Assembly: GCA_958510825.1 (NCBI GenBank)
Contig: OY294051.1
Coordinates: forward strand, 1,674,001-1,738,000
DNA from: Brachypterus glaber
Taxonomy: Eukaryota > Arthropoda > Insecta > Coleoptera > Kateretidae
DNA: 64,000 nt
Direction of reading: 5' to 3'
The notes under the pieces are model-generated. The model was not told where the DNA came from. It saw only the letters and a list, made by a program, of their open reading frames with translations, and searched no databases. Position numbers and translations under genes: made by a program. Of this stretch, positions 22,578-33,840 are shown in pieces (the stretch's first letter is position 1; each line of letters begins with the position of its first letter).

Positions 22578-23395
22578 ACATACAGAAAAATATTATCTTG
22601 AATCAAGAATGTGTGATTTGGATATAAAAGAATAGTATATTCTATAACTAGTATGGAATAGACAATATTCCGCGAGAGCGGAAAGTTTGTCATACAAGCC
22701 GGTAGACGAGTATAACGGTCCCGCGAGTGCGGAATGACTATTCCATACGTGTTGTAGACTATACTTTTTCTTCGACTGCAAATATGAAACACTGTATGGC
22801 TTTAAACTGCCGACAAGATTAAAAACAATGTTTTTTGTGACTCGACATTGTAAATGCAACAAAACACATATTACTAAATAAAGCAATTAATGTTTTTTAA
22901 TAATTTTATCAAATCAGTACTTAAAAAAGATTTTTATTTAATTTTATCACATATTTAAGAATTATAATGCAAAAATTGAAGGTTATGTCAGATTGTTGTG
23001 ACAGATATCATTTAAATATTTAACAATAGATGGAGTAGTTTTAATTTTTTGAACTAAATTGATAGAAAACTGTCCAAATATTAAGAAAAATTAATAAACT
23101 TTATGTAATTTTAACGCAAAAATTTTAAATTACATTAAATTATTTAATATTTCATGGTAAAATGTATATATTTTTTTGCTAATTTTGCTACAGTTTTCTT
23201 TACTTTTATAAACAAGAGATGGCACTACATGTGCTCATTCTAACACTTGATACGGAATATTCATACCGTATCTAGAGCTAGAATGGATTCATTCTCTGTT
23301 TGAAAAGTGTGTGTATTTGCTTACATTTTAAAGCAGTCGTAGAAAAAAATATTCTTCTTTTAAGAGAATATATTCTTCTTTTAAGCATACATCTG
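22578..23395 (+). mobile_element. CACAG-family MITE split by the 720-bp element
   Basis: The left part, 22580-22630 (CAGAAAAATATTATCTTGAA, then TCAAGAATGTGTGATTTGGA), and the right part, about 23355-23395 (ATATTCTTCTTTTAAGCATA), correspond to contiguous portions of the element at 43644-44212. The 720-bp repeat therefore inserted into an older MITE. Confidence 0.6.
22631..23354 (+). repeat. 720-bp dispersed family, copy 2
   Basis: Full-length copy including the core near 22660-22740, an imperfect palindrome (GACAATATTCCGCGAGAGCG to CCCGCGAGTGCGGAATGACT). The copy at 28400-29124 is inverted relative to it. An open frame across the core exists in both copies but has diverged in the GC core, giving no sign of a conserved protein. 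Confidence 0.8.
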
Positions 23396-23589
23396 GTACT
23401 CGGGGGTTTTTGGGGTCGCTGATAACGAATCTGGTGCCAGTTTTCCAAAATTCAAAATGGCGGATCCAATATGGCGGATTAGATTTTTTTTTATTTCTCG
23501 GAAATTTAATCCTCCATATTGGATCCGCTATTTTGAATTTTGGACAACTGACACCAGATTAGTAGTCAATCCCAAAAACCCCCCGAGTA
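23396..23589. repeat. 195-bp palindrome with GGATCC/CCATATTGG arms
   Basis: GTACTCGGGGGTTTTTGGGG at the left faces CCCCCCGAGTAC at the right, and AATTCAAAATGGCGGATCCA faces TGGATCCGCTATTTTGAATT. A third CCGCCATATTGGATCCGCCA lies at 23632. The open frame read through it is an artefact of the hairpin. Confidence 0.8.
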
Positions 23590-23765
23590 CAAAGTTTCAA
23601 CCAAATCCGAGAAATTTTAAAAAATATAATCCGCCATATTGGATCCGCCATTTTGTAGGCTAACTTTTAAATTCTGACCTCGAATTGAGATTCAGCGACA
23701 TAAAATACGTAAGAATTGTCTAGTCTGCCGCACCCAAGATTTTTTTTGTGTGCCGGTGTTATGGT
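23590..23765 (+). repeat. Terminal relic of the 24615-type foldback
   Basis: 'CTGACCTCGAATTGAGATTC', then AGCGACATAAAATACG, then TTTTTTTTGTGTGCCGGTGT reproduce the right end of the foldback at 24615-25487. Confidence 0.65.
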
Positions 23766-24614
23766 TTTTTTGAGGTTATTACAAAGTCCTGATGTGATGG
23801 GGTTAAATAGACATTATTGTGAACATAGTCAGAACCCCAGAACTGATTTTTTTTGTGTGGTAAGTACCTTCAGTTTTAATATTTATAAACTAGATCAAAA
23901 TAAATCTAAATTTGTTTAACTATATTATCGATAATAAATGAAGAGTTAATATTTTATATGATGATTTATTTCAATACCAATAATTTGTTTATTAACTAAA
24001 AACAAAGTGGCCCGTGACTGAAAATATTTATTGTCCATATTTATGTAAATGGAAATATTTATATGAATGCAGCATACCAATTGTAAATAATTTACCATTT
24101 AACATTATAAAATTTTTAAATAAATATTTATTTATCAGAATTTAATTTTGTATTTTACTTTGCTTTTAATATATTTTTTAAACAGAAATGATACACACAT
24201 TAACAAAAATATAATGATACATTTTATCAAAAAACTATTGATGAAAATCACATATTATTATCATTAACTTCCATTTTTAACAATAAAGCGAGTTTTTGCC
24301 AACAAATCTTCAGGTCAGAGTTACAAGGTCCTATAAGACATTTTTTTTAGATTTTGGTATTTTTAGGTTTGGTTTGGACTCGGGCCGGCCTTCCGGCCGG
24401 CTCTCGGCTTCTAAAAACCTACTCAATCGAAAAATTTAACTTTTCGCCCTTGCATTTCGGATAAGTATTTTGAACCAAAACAATTATTGTTGGATAAAAT
24501 GTACATAACACGTGGGTTAACAGATGTTACCCCACTTGATATATAAATAACTATTATTAAATTTTTAATTTTTGTGGGCTCCGGTAAATGAATACTTGGA
24601 TCCGACCACTACTA
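23766..24614. other. Noncoding, nothing recognised
   Basis: AT-rich with long A/T words. A short GC patch at 24375-24410 (CGGGCCGGCCTTCCGGCCGG) is a small hairpin. Confidence 0.4.
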
Positions 24615-25487
24615 ATTCCACCGGCACACAAAAAAAATTAAGTAGAATGTGCATTTGACCGGACCTACCTACGGGTACGTATTTTGGTCCGCTGAATCCG
24701 AATTCGAGGTCAGTTTGACCCCTACACCCTCGAAATTTCGAGAAAACTTCGAAAAACCGTAAAAATTATGAAAATCGGCAGTTTTAATGATAAACAAATT
24801 TTTTGGAACTAAACTAAGCGTGATTTTCATGTATTTCGATCCGCTGAATATGAATCGAAACTTTATTGACACCACGAGCCGTTTTAAATGTAAAAAAATC
24901 ACACAAACCCTCCAAAATTATGTCTTGTGTTTTTCACAGATTTCAAGTTATTTGATATATCTACGTTATAGAGTATTTATTTTAGGCATTAAATCATGTT
25001 CAATCAATTTTTTTTCTGTTATGAATGGTCATTTTTACAATTTTTTCGAATTTTTCCAGCTTTAGAGGGTGATTCGACTAAAAAAATTAAGATGCGAATT
25101 GAAGACATCAAAAGATATAAAATTTTATCTGAATTGGACCAGAAGAAGTTTTTTATCATGAAAACTATATTTTTTCGGAATTTTCGAGAGTTTTGTGTGA
25201 TTTTTTCACATTTAAAATGGCTCGTGGTCTCAATAAAGTTTCGATTCATATTCAGCGGATCGAAATACATGAAAATCACGCTTAGTTTAGTTCCAAAACA
25301 TTTTTTTATCATTAAAACTGCCAATTTTCCTCATTTTTACGGTTTTTTGAAGTTTTCTCGAAATTTCGAGGGTGTAGGGGTAAAACTGACCTCGAATTCG
25401 GATTCAGCGGACCAAAATACGTACCCGAGGGTAGGTCCGGTCAAATGCACATTCTACTTAATTTTTTTTGTGTGCCGGTGTTATTAT
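24615..25487. mobile_element. Foldback element with about 300-bp inverted ends
   Basis: CACCGGCACACAAAAAAAAT at the left and its complement at the right (TTTTTTTTGTGTGCCGGTG) enclose long inverted arms. These include GTATTTTGGTCCGCTGAATC facing GATTCAGCGGACCAAAATAC, and TTTCGATCCGCTGAATATGA facing its complement. The 185-codon plus frame and the minus frames lie in the arms and are mirror images of each other, so they are not taken as genes. Confidence 0.85.
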
Positions 25488-26076
25488 TACCACAAGCCGT
25501 CCCTGCTTTTCACCCTAGCTTGTCAAAGGCGTAAAGCAATAAAAAAAAATTAATTAACTTCTGGAAGCAATTGACTGAATTTCAAAGCCAGCTTCGCACA
25601 AGTAATGTTGTTTATTTTCTATCACACTTTGATCTGATTTTCGCACGAATATGTTTACGTTGACATGCATGAATGGGACTCATTTTGATAGAATTTTATT
25701 TGCTACGGCTTATTTTCACATACGAATTTATAAATTGTAAACAGTGCAAAAAAAATGAAACGTATATTGATTTGAAAATTTCAAAACCTCGTTTCTAAAG
25801 AAATAATCTTTCGGTTTCTTTCACTAACATTAACACTAAACTTGCTAAAATTAAGGTACATTTTTTATTCAGAAAGTGGACCGCCACTTACTAAGTTAAG
25901 ACCTACCTGTTCATAGTTGGCTTTGAATAGAACTTTTGTTACTTACTTCTTGTTGTACTTTCTCGTAAAGTATTTTTTTATTTTATTTACACTTTACACT
26001 TAAAAATTGGGCACTAGATGGCGCTTTTTAAACTACATTAATTATTCATTTTAGTGACAATGTTAGAGACAATTTC
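25488..26076. other. Noncoding, nothing recognised
   Basis: AT-rich sequence without a supported gene or repeat. Confidence 0.4.
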
Positions 26077-26203
26077 CAAATAACACAGTAGCTATTAGGT
26101 ATCTCTTAGCGCTCTTTTGCAACAAAGTAACAATCATATGGCTGTAATTTAGCTGCGAAAGAGCGGTAAGAGATACTTTATAGCTACTGTGTTACTTGGG
26201 TTA
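26077..26203. mobile_element. 125-bp MITE, copy A
   Basis: Inverted ends CAAATAACACAGTAGCTATT and AGCTACTGTGTTACTTGGG; the same element occurs at 56631-56755. Nearly the whole unit is one hairpin. Confidence 0.75.
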
Positions 26204-26498
26204 TGACATATAACATAACATAATTATAATAATTATAATAATGATTATATTATATAATTATTATGATTAGATAAATTATGAAGCCACATTTTAAATAAAA
26301 TAGTCAAATTATTACTTTTTAAGAATGTAGAACTTCCTCACAAATTATTTTAACAAGAAAAGCTATATATTTTAGCTGCAGTTTTTTCGTTTTGTTTTAT
26401 AAAATATACTGCTGGAAAAGTTTTATTACAAAATCTCTAGTAATAAGCCTTTCATTTTGGCTTATGTGGATTTTCTGCAATATGTTTCCCGCTTGTTT

Positions 26499-26760
26499 GT
26501 TTCATGTTTGTTTTTTTTTTTAACCTCGTACTATTCTACTTAATTAAGCATCCCCTAAGTCCAGGACTTGTGTGGGCTAGTAGTAGAGGGAACCACCGGC
26601 TTTAATTGACTTTCGAACCAATATATCTAGGGAGTACGCCTTCGCCAAATTTCAATTATTAATTAACTGAAAAAGGCAATCGGCGCCAGTGAGGTTTGAA
26701 CTCACGATCATTAGCTCAGTGTCTATGCTATATCGATGCCTTAGACCGCTGAGCTAATTC
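26499..26760 (-). mobile_element. tRNA-derived SINE, copy 2 (complete)
   Basis: Read on the minus strand it starts GAATTAGCTCAGCGGTCTAA (A box), has GTGAGTTCAAACCTCAC (B box) about 45 bases on, then a tRNA-unrelated body and an A-rich tail. It is flanked by the identical 12-mer TCCCGCTTGTTT at 26487-26498 and 26761-26772, a target duplication. The tRNA-like head is not a functional tRNA: it lacks a proper acceptor stem and is fused to the body. A second copy is at 17186-17385. Confidence 0.85.
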
Positions 26761-26910
26761 TCCCGCTTGTTTTTATTCTTATTTCACGCCATGTACCTAA
26801 TTAAATAACTATTATTTAAATGAACTCCCTACAAAATTCTATTATTTTTCGAAAAATTGAGATATTAGCCTCATTTTGCAGCAAACATCTTTACAAATTA
26901 TAAAAAAAAA

Positions 26911-27204
26911 CTAATAAGTGATCCGGTTTTGCCATTTGCAGCTAATATCTGTTATATCGCAAAGATGCCTGTAAATATGATGTCCAGTTGGTAATGGTGT
27001 ACACAAAAATGCAGTCCGTGTTTCGTGCTCTTTTGCTATAAAAACTTGTAAAATTGACTGTGACAAGCTGGGTAGCATCGATTTTTTCAGGGCAAGAACG
27101 TAATAAGGTACGTTATTGAAAATGACGCGTTTGTGCACCATTTCGACCCGCGCAAACCCATCATTTTCAACAGGGTAGGCAAAAACATGCACTTTCTTGG
27201 GTCA
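26911..27204 (-). CDS. Unidentified open frame, possibly an orphan exon
   Basis: Open from just after a TGA at about 27205 to TAG at 26911, about 97 codons. It includes 'NDGFARVEMVHKRVIFNNVP' and 'HETRTAFLCTPLPTGHHIYR'. The composition is more protein-like than other frames nearby, but no family is recognised and there is no ATG near its beginning. It could be a transposon-derived fragment or an exon; treat as hypothetical. Confidence 0.2.
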
Positions 27205-27265
27205 TATTGTGTTTCACTTAATAAAGAAGCGAAAAGGTAATTTTTTGAGATTGTTGTATGGCAAT

Positions 27266-27812
27266 CAAAGAACTTTTACCTCAAGAAGGAACATGATAAA
27301 ATCTACCTATGCTCTGTTTGAAGCGTGAACCAACTACGGTGAGGGGCTGGAGGGGAGTGACTATTGTTTACACTTAGTACGCTTAAAAATAGAGAAAGAA
27401 TGTGTAAACTCACAGTCTAATGTCGTAAAATGACTGACAGGGGTACAGTGTTGCCGATTGGAAACATATACTTTGGATATTTTATTGTAAATTTTAAGAA
27501 ACATTAGTTCTGTATGAGTTTTATATGAACTAGTAGTTTAATTTTAATAGATTTAAATATACTATATTATTAAACATAATTATAGTATACACAATAAAGT
27601 TTTTTACATTTTTAATTTAAGTATAATGATTTGAATTCATGATAAGGTGGAAACTACGCAACATCGCTACTAGGTAGCCTGAAAGTCGACTAGCGACATC
27701 TACATTTTACACCACAAAGCTGTATCGCGTTTCTGTTAGTAAATAACAAACAAAAAGATGACACCTTCATAAACATGGGTCTGAAATTACTTCTTGAGGT
27801 AAAAGTACTTTG
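27266..27812 (+). mobile_element. hAT-like non-autonomous element, copy A
   Basis: 547 bp with 23-bp inverted ends (CAAAGAACTTTTACCTCAAG, one mismatch). The flanking 8-bp duplication is perfect: ATGGCAAT at 27258-27265 and 27813-27820. Near-identical to 48273-48814. No transposase. Confidence 0.92.
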
Positions 27813-27820
27813 ATGGCAAT

Positions 27821-28399
27821 ATTTGGGACATGGGTTCCTAATATTGTCAGTATGCAATTCTTTTTAAAAAGCAATAATAGTCTATTTCAAACTCCTGCAG
27901 TTTGTTTATTTTTACCTATTAGAGTTTATTGTTAATATAGTAAAGTTTTAGGTGATTACAAATAAAACTGAGTTCTTTAAAAAATAAAATGTCTTAACAT
28001 GGCAGTACTTGGCTCACCCACCTTATTTAATGAAAAATTTAACTAGCTTTACTCTTAAATAATGAATTATTTACCTACGTAGTAAATTTTAGTACACCCA
28101 AATGCATTTTCATTGTCATGACAATTAAAATTCAGCCATGCATAGGAATATTTTAATTAATTTTAGGATAATTATAACAAACTAATCTGTTTTGGACAAC
28201 CTTATTTAGAGTTAATTTTCTTCATCAACTTTCAACAAGGTGCTTTAATTATAGTCATTTATTATTATTATTTTAATTAATATACTAGCAGAGTTATGGC
28301 AGAGTACCTCAGAGAAAATTTTCTTTTATAAAAACCACGGTAGAGAAGACTGTTATAGCCTCGCAGTTATAAATCCCTCGCTGCTACGCAGCTCGGCTA
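27821..28399. other. Noncoding, nothing recognised
   Basis: AT-rich; no gene seen. Confidence 0.4.
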
Positions 28400-29124
28400 T
28401 AAAAAATATTTTTTTTCTACGACTGCTTTAGAATGTAAGCAAATACACACACTTTTCAAACACAGAATGAATCCATTCTAGCTCTACGGTATGAATATTC
28501 CGTATCAAGTGTTAGAATGAGCACATGTAGTGTCATCTCTTGATTATAAAATTAAAGAAAACTGTAGCAAAATTAGCAAAAATATATTTATTTTACGGTA
28601 AAATATTGAATAATTTAATGCAATTTAAAGTTTTGCGTTAAAATTACATAAAGTTTATTAGTTTTTCTTAATATTTGACCAGTTTTTTATCAATTTAGTT
28701 CAAAAAATTAAAACTGCTCCATCTATTGTTAAATATTTAAACCTGATATATGTTACAACAATCTGACATAACCTTCAATTTTTGCATTATAATTTCTAAA
28801 TATGTGCTAAAATTAAATAAAAATCTTTTTCATGTACTGATTTGATAAAATTATTAAATAACACTAATTGGTTTATTTAAAAATATGTTTTTTGTTGCAT
28901 TTGCAATTTAGAGTCACAAAAAAAATTGTTTTTAACCTTGTCCGCAGTTTAAAGCCATACAGTGTTTTATATTTGCAGTCGAAGAAGAAGTATAGTCTAC
29001 AACACGTATGGAATAGTCATTCCGCGCTCGTGTGACTGTCATACTCGCCTGCCGGCTCGTATGACAAACTTTCTGCTCGCGCGGAATATTGTCTATTCCA
29101 TACTAGTTATAGAATATACTATTC
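28400..29124 (-). repeat. 720-bp dispersed family, copy 3 (inverted)
   Basis: Reverse-complement copy of 22631-23354, complete at both ends, ending ACTAGTTATAGAATATACTA. Its core is rearranged relative to copy 2 but keeps the GCGGAATATTGTCTATTCC border. Confidence 0.8.
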
Positions 29125-29559
29125 TACCTAATTACTGTTTGTTTCTGCATTATTTATTTTCACTTGTTCTTATTTCTTATAAATAATTTTATAAGGCGAC
29201 TTCATTAGGAGTCTAATAAAAAATGTATTAATAAAATTAAAACAAGTGACAGTGCACTGTTACTGCAGTGGTTAAAATAACATAGGTACTAATTACTAAT
29301 TACTAAGTTCACTTTGTTAAATCTAATTATTTATTTCATTGTGAAACGTAAACCCAAATTAAACAATTATTTAAATATAGCGAAAAAAAAATAAAAAATC
29401 TAATCCTGTTTACTGCATGATAAAACTAACACTTGTACACAGTTTCAACTACTGCGAAATTACTTATTTTAAATTAGTTTTTGTACTACCTATTTTTTGA
29501 TTACTGGATTAGTATTCTGAACTCTAAAAAAGTATCAGGATGGATTGGTTTTGTGTTGT
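29125..29559. other. Noncoding, nothing recognised
   Basis: AT-rich; no gene seen. Confidence 0.4.
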
Positions 29560-30125
29560 TTATAATAGTTATTTATATACCAAGGGACTAAACTGGCTGT
29601 TTTAGTCCCGCTGCTTTAGTGTTTCCTGAGCAAGCGTAGCGAGCGAGAGAAACAGAAACGCAAGGGACTAAAACAGCCAAGTTTATTCCTGAGGTATATA
29701 CATTATTTTTTTGCAGGGCCAAACATAATTTAGGTAGGTAGATAAAATTAAAATTAAAAACCACGCGTCTAAAATCGGTTGTTTTATTTTCGTAATTTAA
29801 TCAAAAGCGAAAAGTCAGTTTCATGGCTATCGCGATTTCAATTGTTTTTTAATATGGTGGACATAAACGTCAAAAAAATGGACGAAGATGATAAATTTTA
29901 AGTTATGTATAAATTGTTATAACTATGTTATTTTTAAAGGTTTTCTTTGTTAATATCAAATAAATTGGTTTGAATTGCTAATTTATTACAAAACACCACC
30001 AAACCTAATTTTTGAATCAGCAAAGCACATAGTAAGTATAATATTTTAATATTATCAAGGTTGCCGTGACTTTTATTCCCTAGAGAGAAAAACGGCAAGT
30101 TTAGTCCCGAAAGCGTAAAATTAGG
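29560..30125. repeat. Inverted-repeat element around 'GGGACTAAA'
   Basis: TATATACCAAGGGACTAAAC and GGCTGTTTTAGTCCC on the left face 'GGGACTAAAACAGCC' and GAGGTATATACAT on the right (29573-29702). A further AAGTTTAGTCCCGAAAGC lies at 30098. No coding capacity. It contains CAAGCGTAGCGAGCGAG at 29632. Confidence 0.55.
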
Positions 30126-30539
30126 TTTTAGTCTTGGTCGTGCAAAAAATATTTTAATTAATAATTTTTACAATTTTAGCTCCGCAGTTTATTTTGGTTT
30201 GCAAATTTTAAATTTCCTATTTCTATTTGTTTTACATTTTGAAGAATTAACAAACCAGCAAAAAAAAACATATTTTTGTAATAATTTTACAAAATCTTGC
30301 GAATGTTTACAACAATAAAACTGGGTAACCCAAACCCCATGTTTGGACTTTTGTTTTTTATGTAAATTTTACACTAACTTTTCTTGATAAACAATTGTTT
30401 TAATCTAGCAAAAAACCTAACTTTGTATACCAAATGATAATAAAAAATTGTATAGTTTGTCAATTAGAGTGAAATTAGTTTTTGCAACAATAGAATTTAT
30501 TCTTGTTTTAGCGCTTTGGCAACTTTAAACGGACAAATG

Positions 30540-30660
30540 AACATCGGTCAGTGAGATTTACGGAGTTCCAGTTAATTAGAGTTGAAACAAAGCCGCGGAA
30601 TTTGACCAGCGCGCCGCGGCGCGATGTTAATTGCTCCAAGCAGGTTCAACAATTAATAAT
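30540..30660. promoter_or_regulatory. Isolated CpG-rich patch, possible 5' exon or promoter
   Basis: AAGCCGCGGAATTTGACCAG and CGCGCCGCGGCGCGATG stand out from flanking sequence of about 25% GC. A TCAGT initiator-like word lies about 45 bases upstream (30548-30552). The patch ends CAAGCAG followed by GT. No open frame of interest. A first noncoding exon of a long gene is possible; this is inference only. Confidence 0.2.
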
Positions 30661-31024
30661 TTAATAAACTCCGGACGAGTTATTTTGTTACCAGATAACA
30701 AAAACTGCTGCAAACAAAAGAACACTTTCGTCTATTATAATTATAGAACCTATAATTGTTTTATGAAAAAAAAAAAATGGATAAAAAAAATGTTTTAAAA
30801 ATGTTGGTAAAAAATATAAAACTCTTTAGTTTTTAGGTATATCAAGCCTATGCTTCTGGTTACTTCATTGGTTGAAATCGCGTACATGCGAAAACAAGGT
30901 TTTTCTTACAGTGCAGTGGTCTAGGGGAGATGTGGGAGAGTTAGTACCGCGGGAGAGTTGAGACAGTCACTTTTTCTAGTTTATTATTGGTTGCTCAATA
31001 TTAAAGGTCACACATATTGTTTAC

Positions 31025-31924
31025 CTGGCAGGATTTTGCATTGAGGACAGGGAGGTACAGGAAAGCTTTTCGCTAGGAATGTACCCCACAGTCTTCTAAG
31101 CGGAGGTCTTCGCTATACAGGAGGCGGCAAGGTGTGAGGCAGTACGTTCAGGCAACGAGACAGATGTATACTTTTGCTCGGATAGCCAGGCAGCTTTAAA
31201 TGCTCTTAGCGCACCCGCGACAAGATCCGCTCTGGTGCAGGAGTGCAATGGCGAGCTGGATGAGCTAGCAAGAACAAAAAGAGTTCACCTTGTGTGGGTA
31301 CCAGGTCACTGCGGTATTCCAGGCACGAGAGGGCGGATGAACTCGCCAGATTGGGTGCCGGAAAGCCCTGCCTGGGTCCCGAACCAATTCTTGGTATCAC
31401 AAGGAAACAAGTGAAGACTGCCCTCAACGTTTGGGTGGAAAGTCAGCTTAAGGAACACTGGACCGAGTTTAGCGGTTGCAGGCAGGCAAAGGAATTCCTG
31501 ACCAGGCCAAGCAAAGCTAGGGCAGTATGGCTACTAGGAAGGGGCCGATCAACCATAAGCCTCCTTGCAGGGGTCCTTACGGGCCACTGTGGGCTTATGC
31601 GACACCTAAGCCTCATGCGGACGGTAAACGATCCGACCTGCCCTGGGTGTGGGATGGACGAGGAAACGCCCTACCACTTCATAGGGGAGTGTGAGGCTCT
31701 GGGCAGGCTCAGGCAAGACATCTTCGGAGTGGTAACACTAGCGAAGGAAGAGTTTAGCCTCCTAGCCTGGTCAGACGTTATGAACTTCATCAGAAGGTCT
31801 GGCAGATTTAGGAAGAGGGAAGATAGGCAGCAGGTTGGGTAGGTAATCTTGGGGCAGACAAAAAGGGCCATTGGGCCTACTCGTCAGGCGTCGGAGCCTA
31901 CCCACCTTTTACTACTACTACTAC
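31025..31924 (+). mobile_element. 5'-truncated LINE, RNase H and zinc-knuckle end (copy 1)
   Basis: Encodes the 3' part of a non-LTR retrotransposon ORF2. RNase H segments are visible: AEVFAI (acidic residue), 'YFCSDSQAALNAL' (Asp), and 'VWVPGHCGIPG' (His) followed by 'RADELARLGA'. A cysteine motif, CPGCGMDEETPYHFIGEC, comes next. The frame is broken by a TAA at about 31097 (CAA in the likely ancestor) and a 1-base deletion near 31323. The 3' tail is (TAC)n at about 31909-31924. TATTGTTTAC at 31015-31024 and 31925-31934 is the target duplication. RT and endonuclease domains are missing. Confidence 0.9.
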
Positions 31925-32302
31925 TATTGTTTACTTTTACTTTACTTTAAGTAAAAAGATTGCCATATCTTAAACTTGTGTTTTGTTTTTAAAATCTGGC
32001 TATTTTAATTGTTTTGTATAGTGAAAAGTAACTTTTTTTTGGTTGGAATTATCGATTACAGTACTTTGTGGTTACAAGTGTCACCAGTAATTTTTCATGT
32101 ATTAAACAATTTTTAAGCTATAAAATGTATAGTTTTTCTCATAGTTTACTCTAACCTAAAAAAGATATGCCCAGTAAGGTAAAGTTGGGACATTATGTTA
32201 AGGGAGAGTTTGGGCTTGGTTTTTATTGAATTAAAAAGGAGATGGCAGGTTTTCTACCTTTGAGACAAATCTCCATCAAGGAGTTGGCAGGTTTTAGGTA
32301 TA

Positions 32303-32417
32303 ACTAGTCTCTCATAACAACATAATACATAAGAATGCGGTACCGTGATTGGCTTATAAGATACATGGCGGCACATCAAGCCAATCACGGCATCGCATTC
32401 TTATGTACTATGTTGTT
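32303..32417. mobile_element. 115-bp MITE
   Basis: ATAACAACATAATACATAAG and AATGCGGTACCGTGATTGGC on the left pair with the complement at the right (AAGCCAATCACGGCATCGCA, TTCTTATGTACTATGTTGTT). The 60-codon frame across it is incidental. Confidence 0.75.
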
Positions 32418-32724
32418 ATGCCAGAAAATCTTTCCTAGGGGCGCTTCAAAAAATTGTTTTATTACTACAATGGCCCAGCCGTTTTTTAAGTTTGCCCCGG
32501 GTGGCCAAAATCTATAGACGCTCCTGTATTTTATACATATAACACAGTTTTAAATCTGCAGCATTTGTTTCGTTCAACGGCAGATTAATAAGCATCAACG
32601 TTATAAATTTTTAAGGGATGTTAAAATGGCTGGCATTTATTCAACTTGAAAATGTGCCAAAACGAAAATTAACACTGAGCCTGGCAAAAATAAATAATAT
32701 ACTGTTTATATGTAGAACAACGCC

Positions 32725-33115
32725 TGGAATGGAACTTCTCTATTCGCAGCTCATAAGCACTAGAATAGTATTATACGGAAGTTTCGAATTTCCCAAAATC
32801 TCCAAAAAACGGCCTAGGCAAAAAATTCTTGGATAGAAATGTGTTTTACGAAAAAATATCACTTTGTATATATCACTCTGTCCGTCTGACCGGTGTCATT
32901 TTTTGTAGACGCGATAAATTTTTAAGAAAAATCAAGTTGTATAACGGGAAGATCCGTATTGTTTTTGAAAATAATCCCCCCAAAAACAAAAAAATATTTC
33001 TAGTTAAACTTTTAAAAAAACTGAAAAAACAATATTTTTTAATTGTTATTTTTTTTATTTGAAAAAAAAACTTTGTCTTTTTTTTAATGTCGTGAAACAT
33101 AATAAAATTTTGTGC
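32725..33115 (+). repeat. 'TCCGTCTG' dispersed family, copy 4
   Basis: Head 'GCACTAGAATAGTATTATAC', then TCTGTCCGTCTGACCGGTGT, then ATAATCCCCCCAAAAACAAA. More decayed than the copies at 17447 and 50062. Confidence 0.7.
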
Positions 33116-33840
33116 CAATTTCTGCTCAAAAAAATAAAATATATATGCTTTTTTTTGTTTAAATCAAAATAAAAAAAGACCTATTTTCGGCATGCGTACA
33201 TATACATTGTATAATATACATTCCCAAGTTATTTATTAAAGTACATATTTTATTTGCGCTTATTGAACTTCTGGAATATTGAAATCTGTTTTTAACTCTG
33301 ACTTATCTGTGCATATTTATTATTTTTGACAAAATAACTTAATAAATATGAACTCAGAAACAAAAGCAGGATAGACCAGTCAATAAAAAATCTAAATTGC
33401 AATAAATGTACACGGGCTGATATTTTAAAGGGTAGTAGTGGATGGTAAAAGAACACTCCTGTTAGTTTTTCACCGGGTGATTTGCGTTGTTTAAAAAACA
33501 ATTCTTACCAATAAATAAATAGATAAGTTAAACAAATAAAAACTAAAAAAAAAACTAAACCTTTAATATTTATTTATGTATCCTTTTTCTAAAATACTAC
33601 TTTAATTTTTAGTCTGATGATGTAGCTTTATGCTTACGAAACGGCAGTCACAAATATCTTAATAAAAAATTGTAAAGTCTGATTATATGTTTCCCTTATT
33701 TTATATATATTTTTTAAGTTTAATGAATAAAGCAAAAACATTTGTATTTAACCAAAATGAAATTGTTTTATTTTAGCTGAAATCTCTTTTATAGATAGAT
33801 TTATAGTTTACGTGTTTTAATTCAAATAAGCATACCTATA
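33116..33840. other. Noncoding; hammerhead-like core at 33614-33641
   Basis: AT-rich. CTGATGA (33614-33620) and GAAA (33638-33641) flank a hairpin (GTAGC, loop TTTAT, GCTTAC), followed by CGGCAGTC. This matches the order of a hammerhead ribozyme core as found in Penelope-like and other retroelement repeats. Stems I and III could not be verified by eye. Confidence 0.35.

Noticed and set aside
22466..22792. 108-codon minus frame shared with 28962-29186 in the 720-bp repeat
   Set aside because: The two copies diverge most in the GC core and show stop and length differences. A short repeat-borne frame without domain is not supported as coding.
24996..25553. 185-codon plus-strand open frame and its minus-strand mirror
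   Set aside because: They lie in the long inverted arms of a foldback element and mirror each other; no domain.
26690..26765. Functional tRNA gene on the minus strand
   Set aside because: A and B boxes are present, but the acceptor arm is not formed, a SINE body and A-rich tail follow, and a target duplication brackets it.
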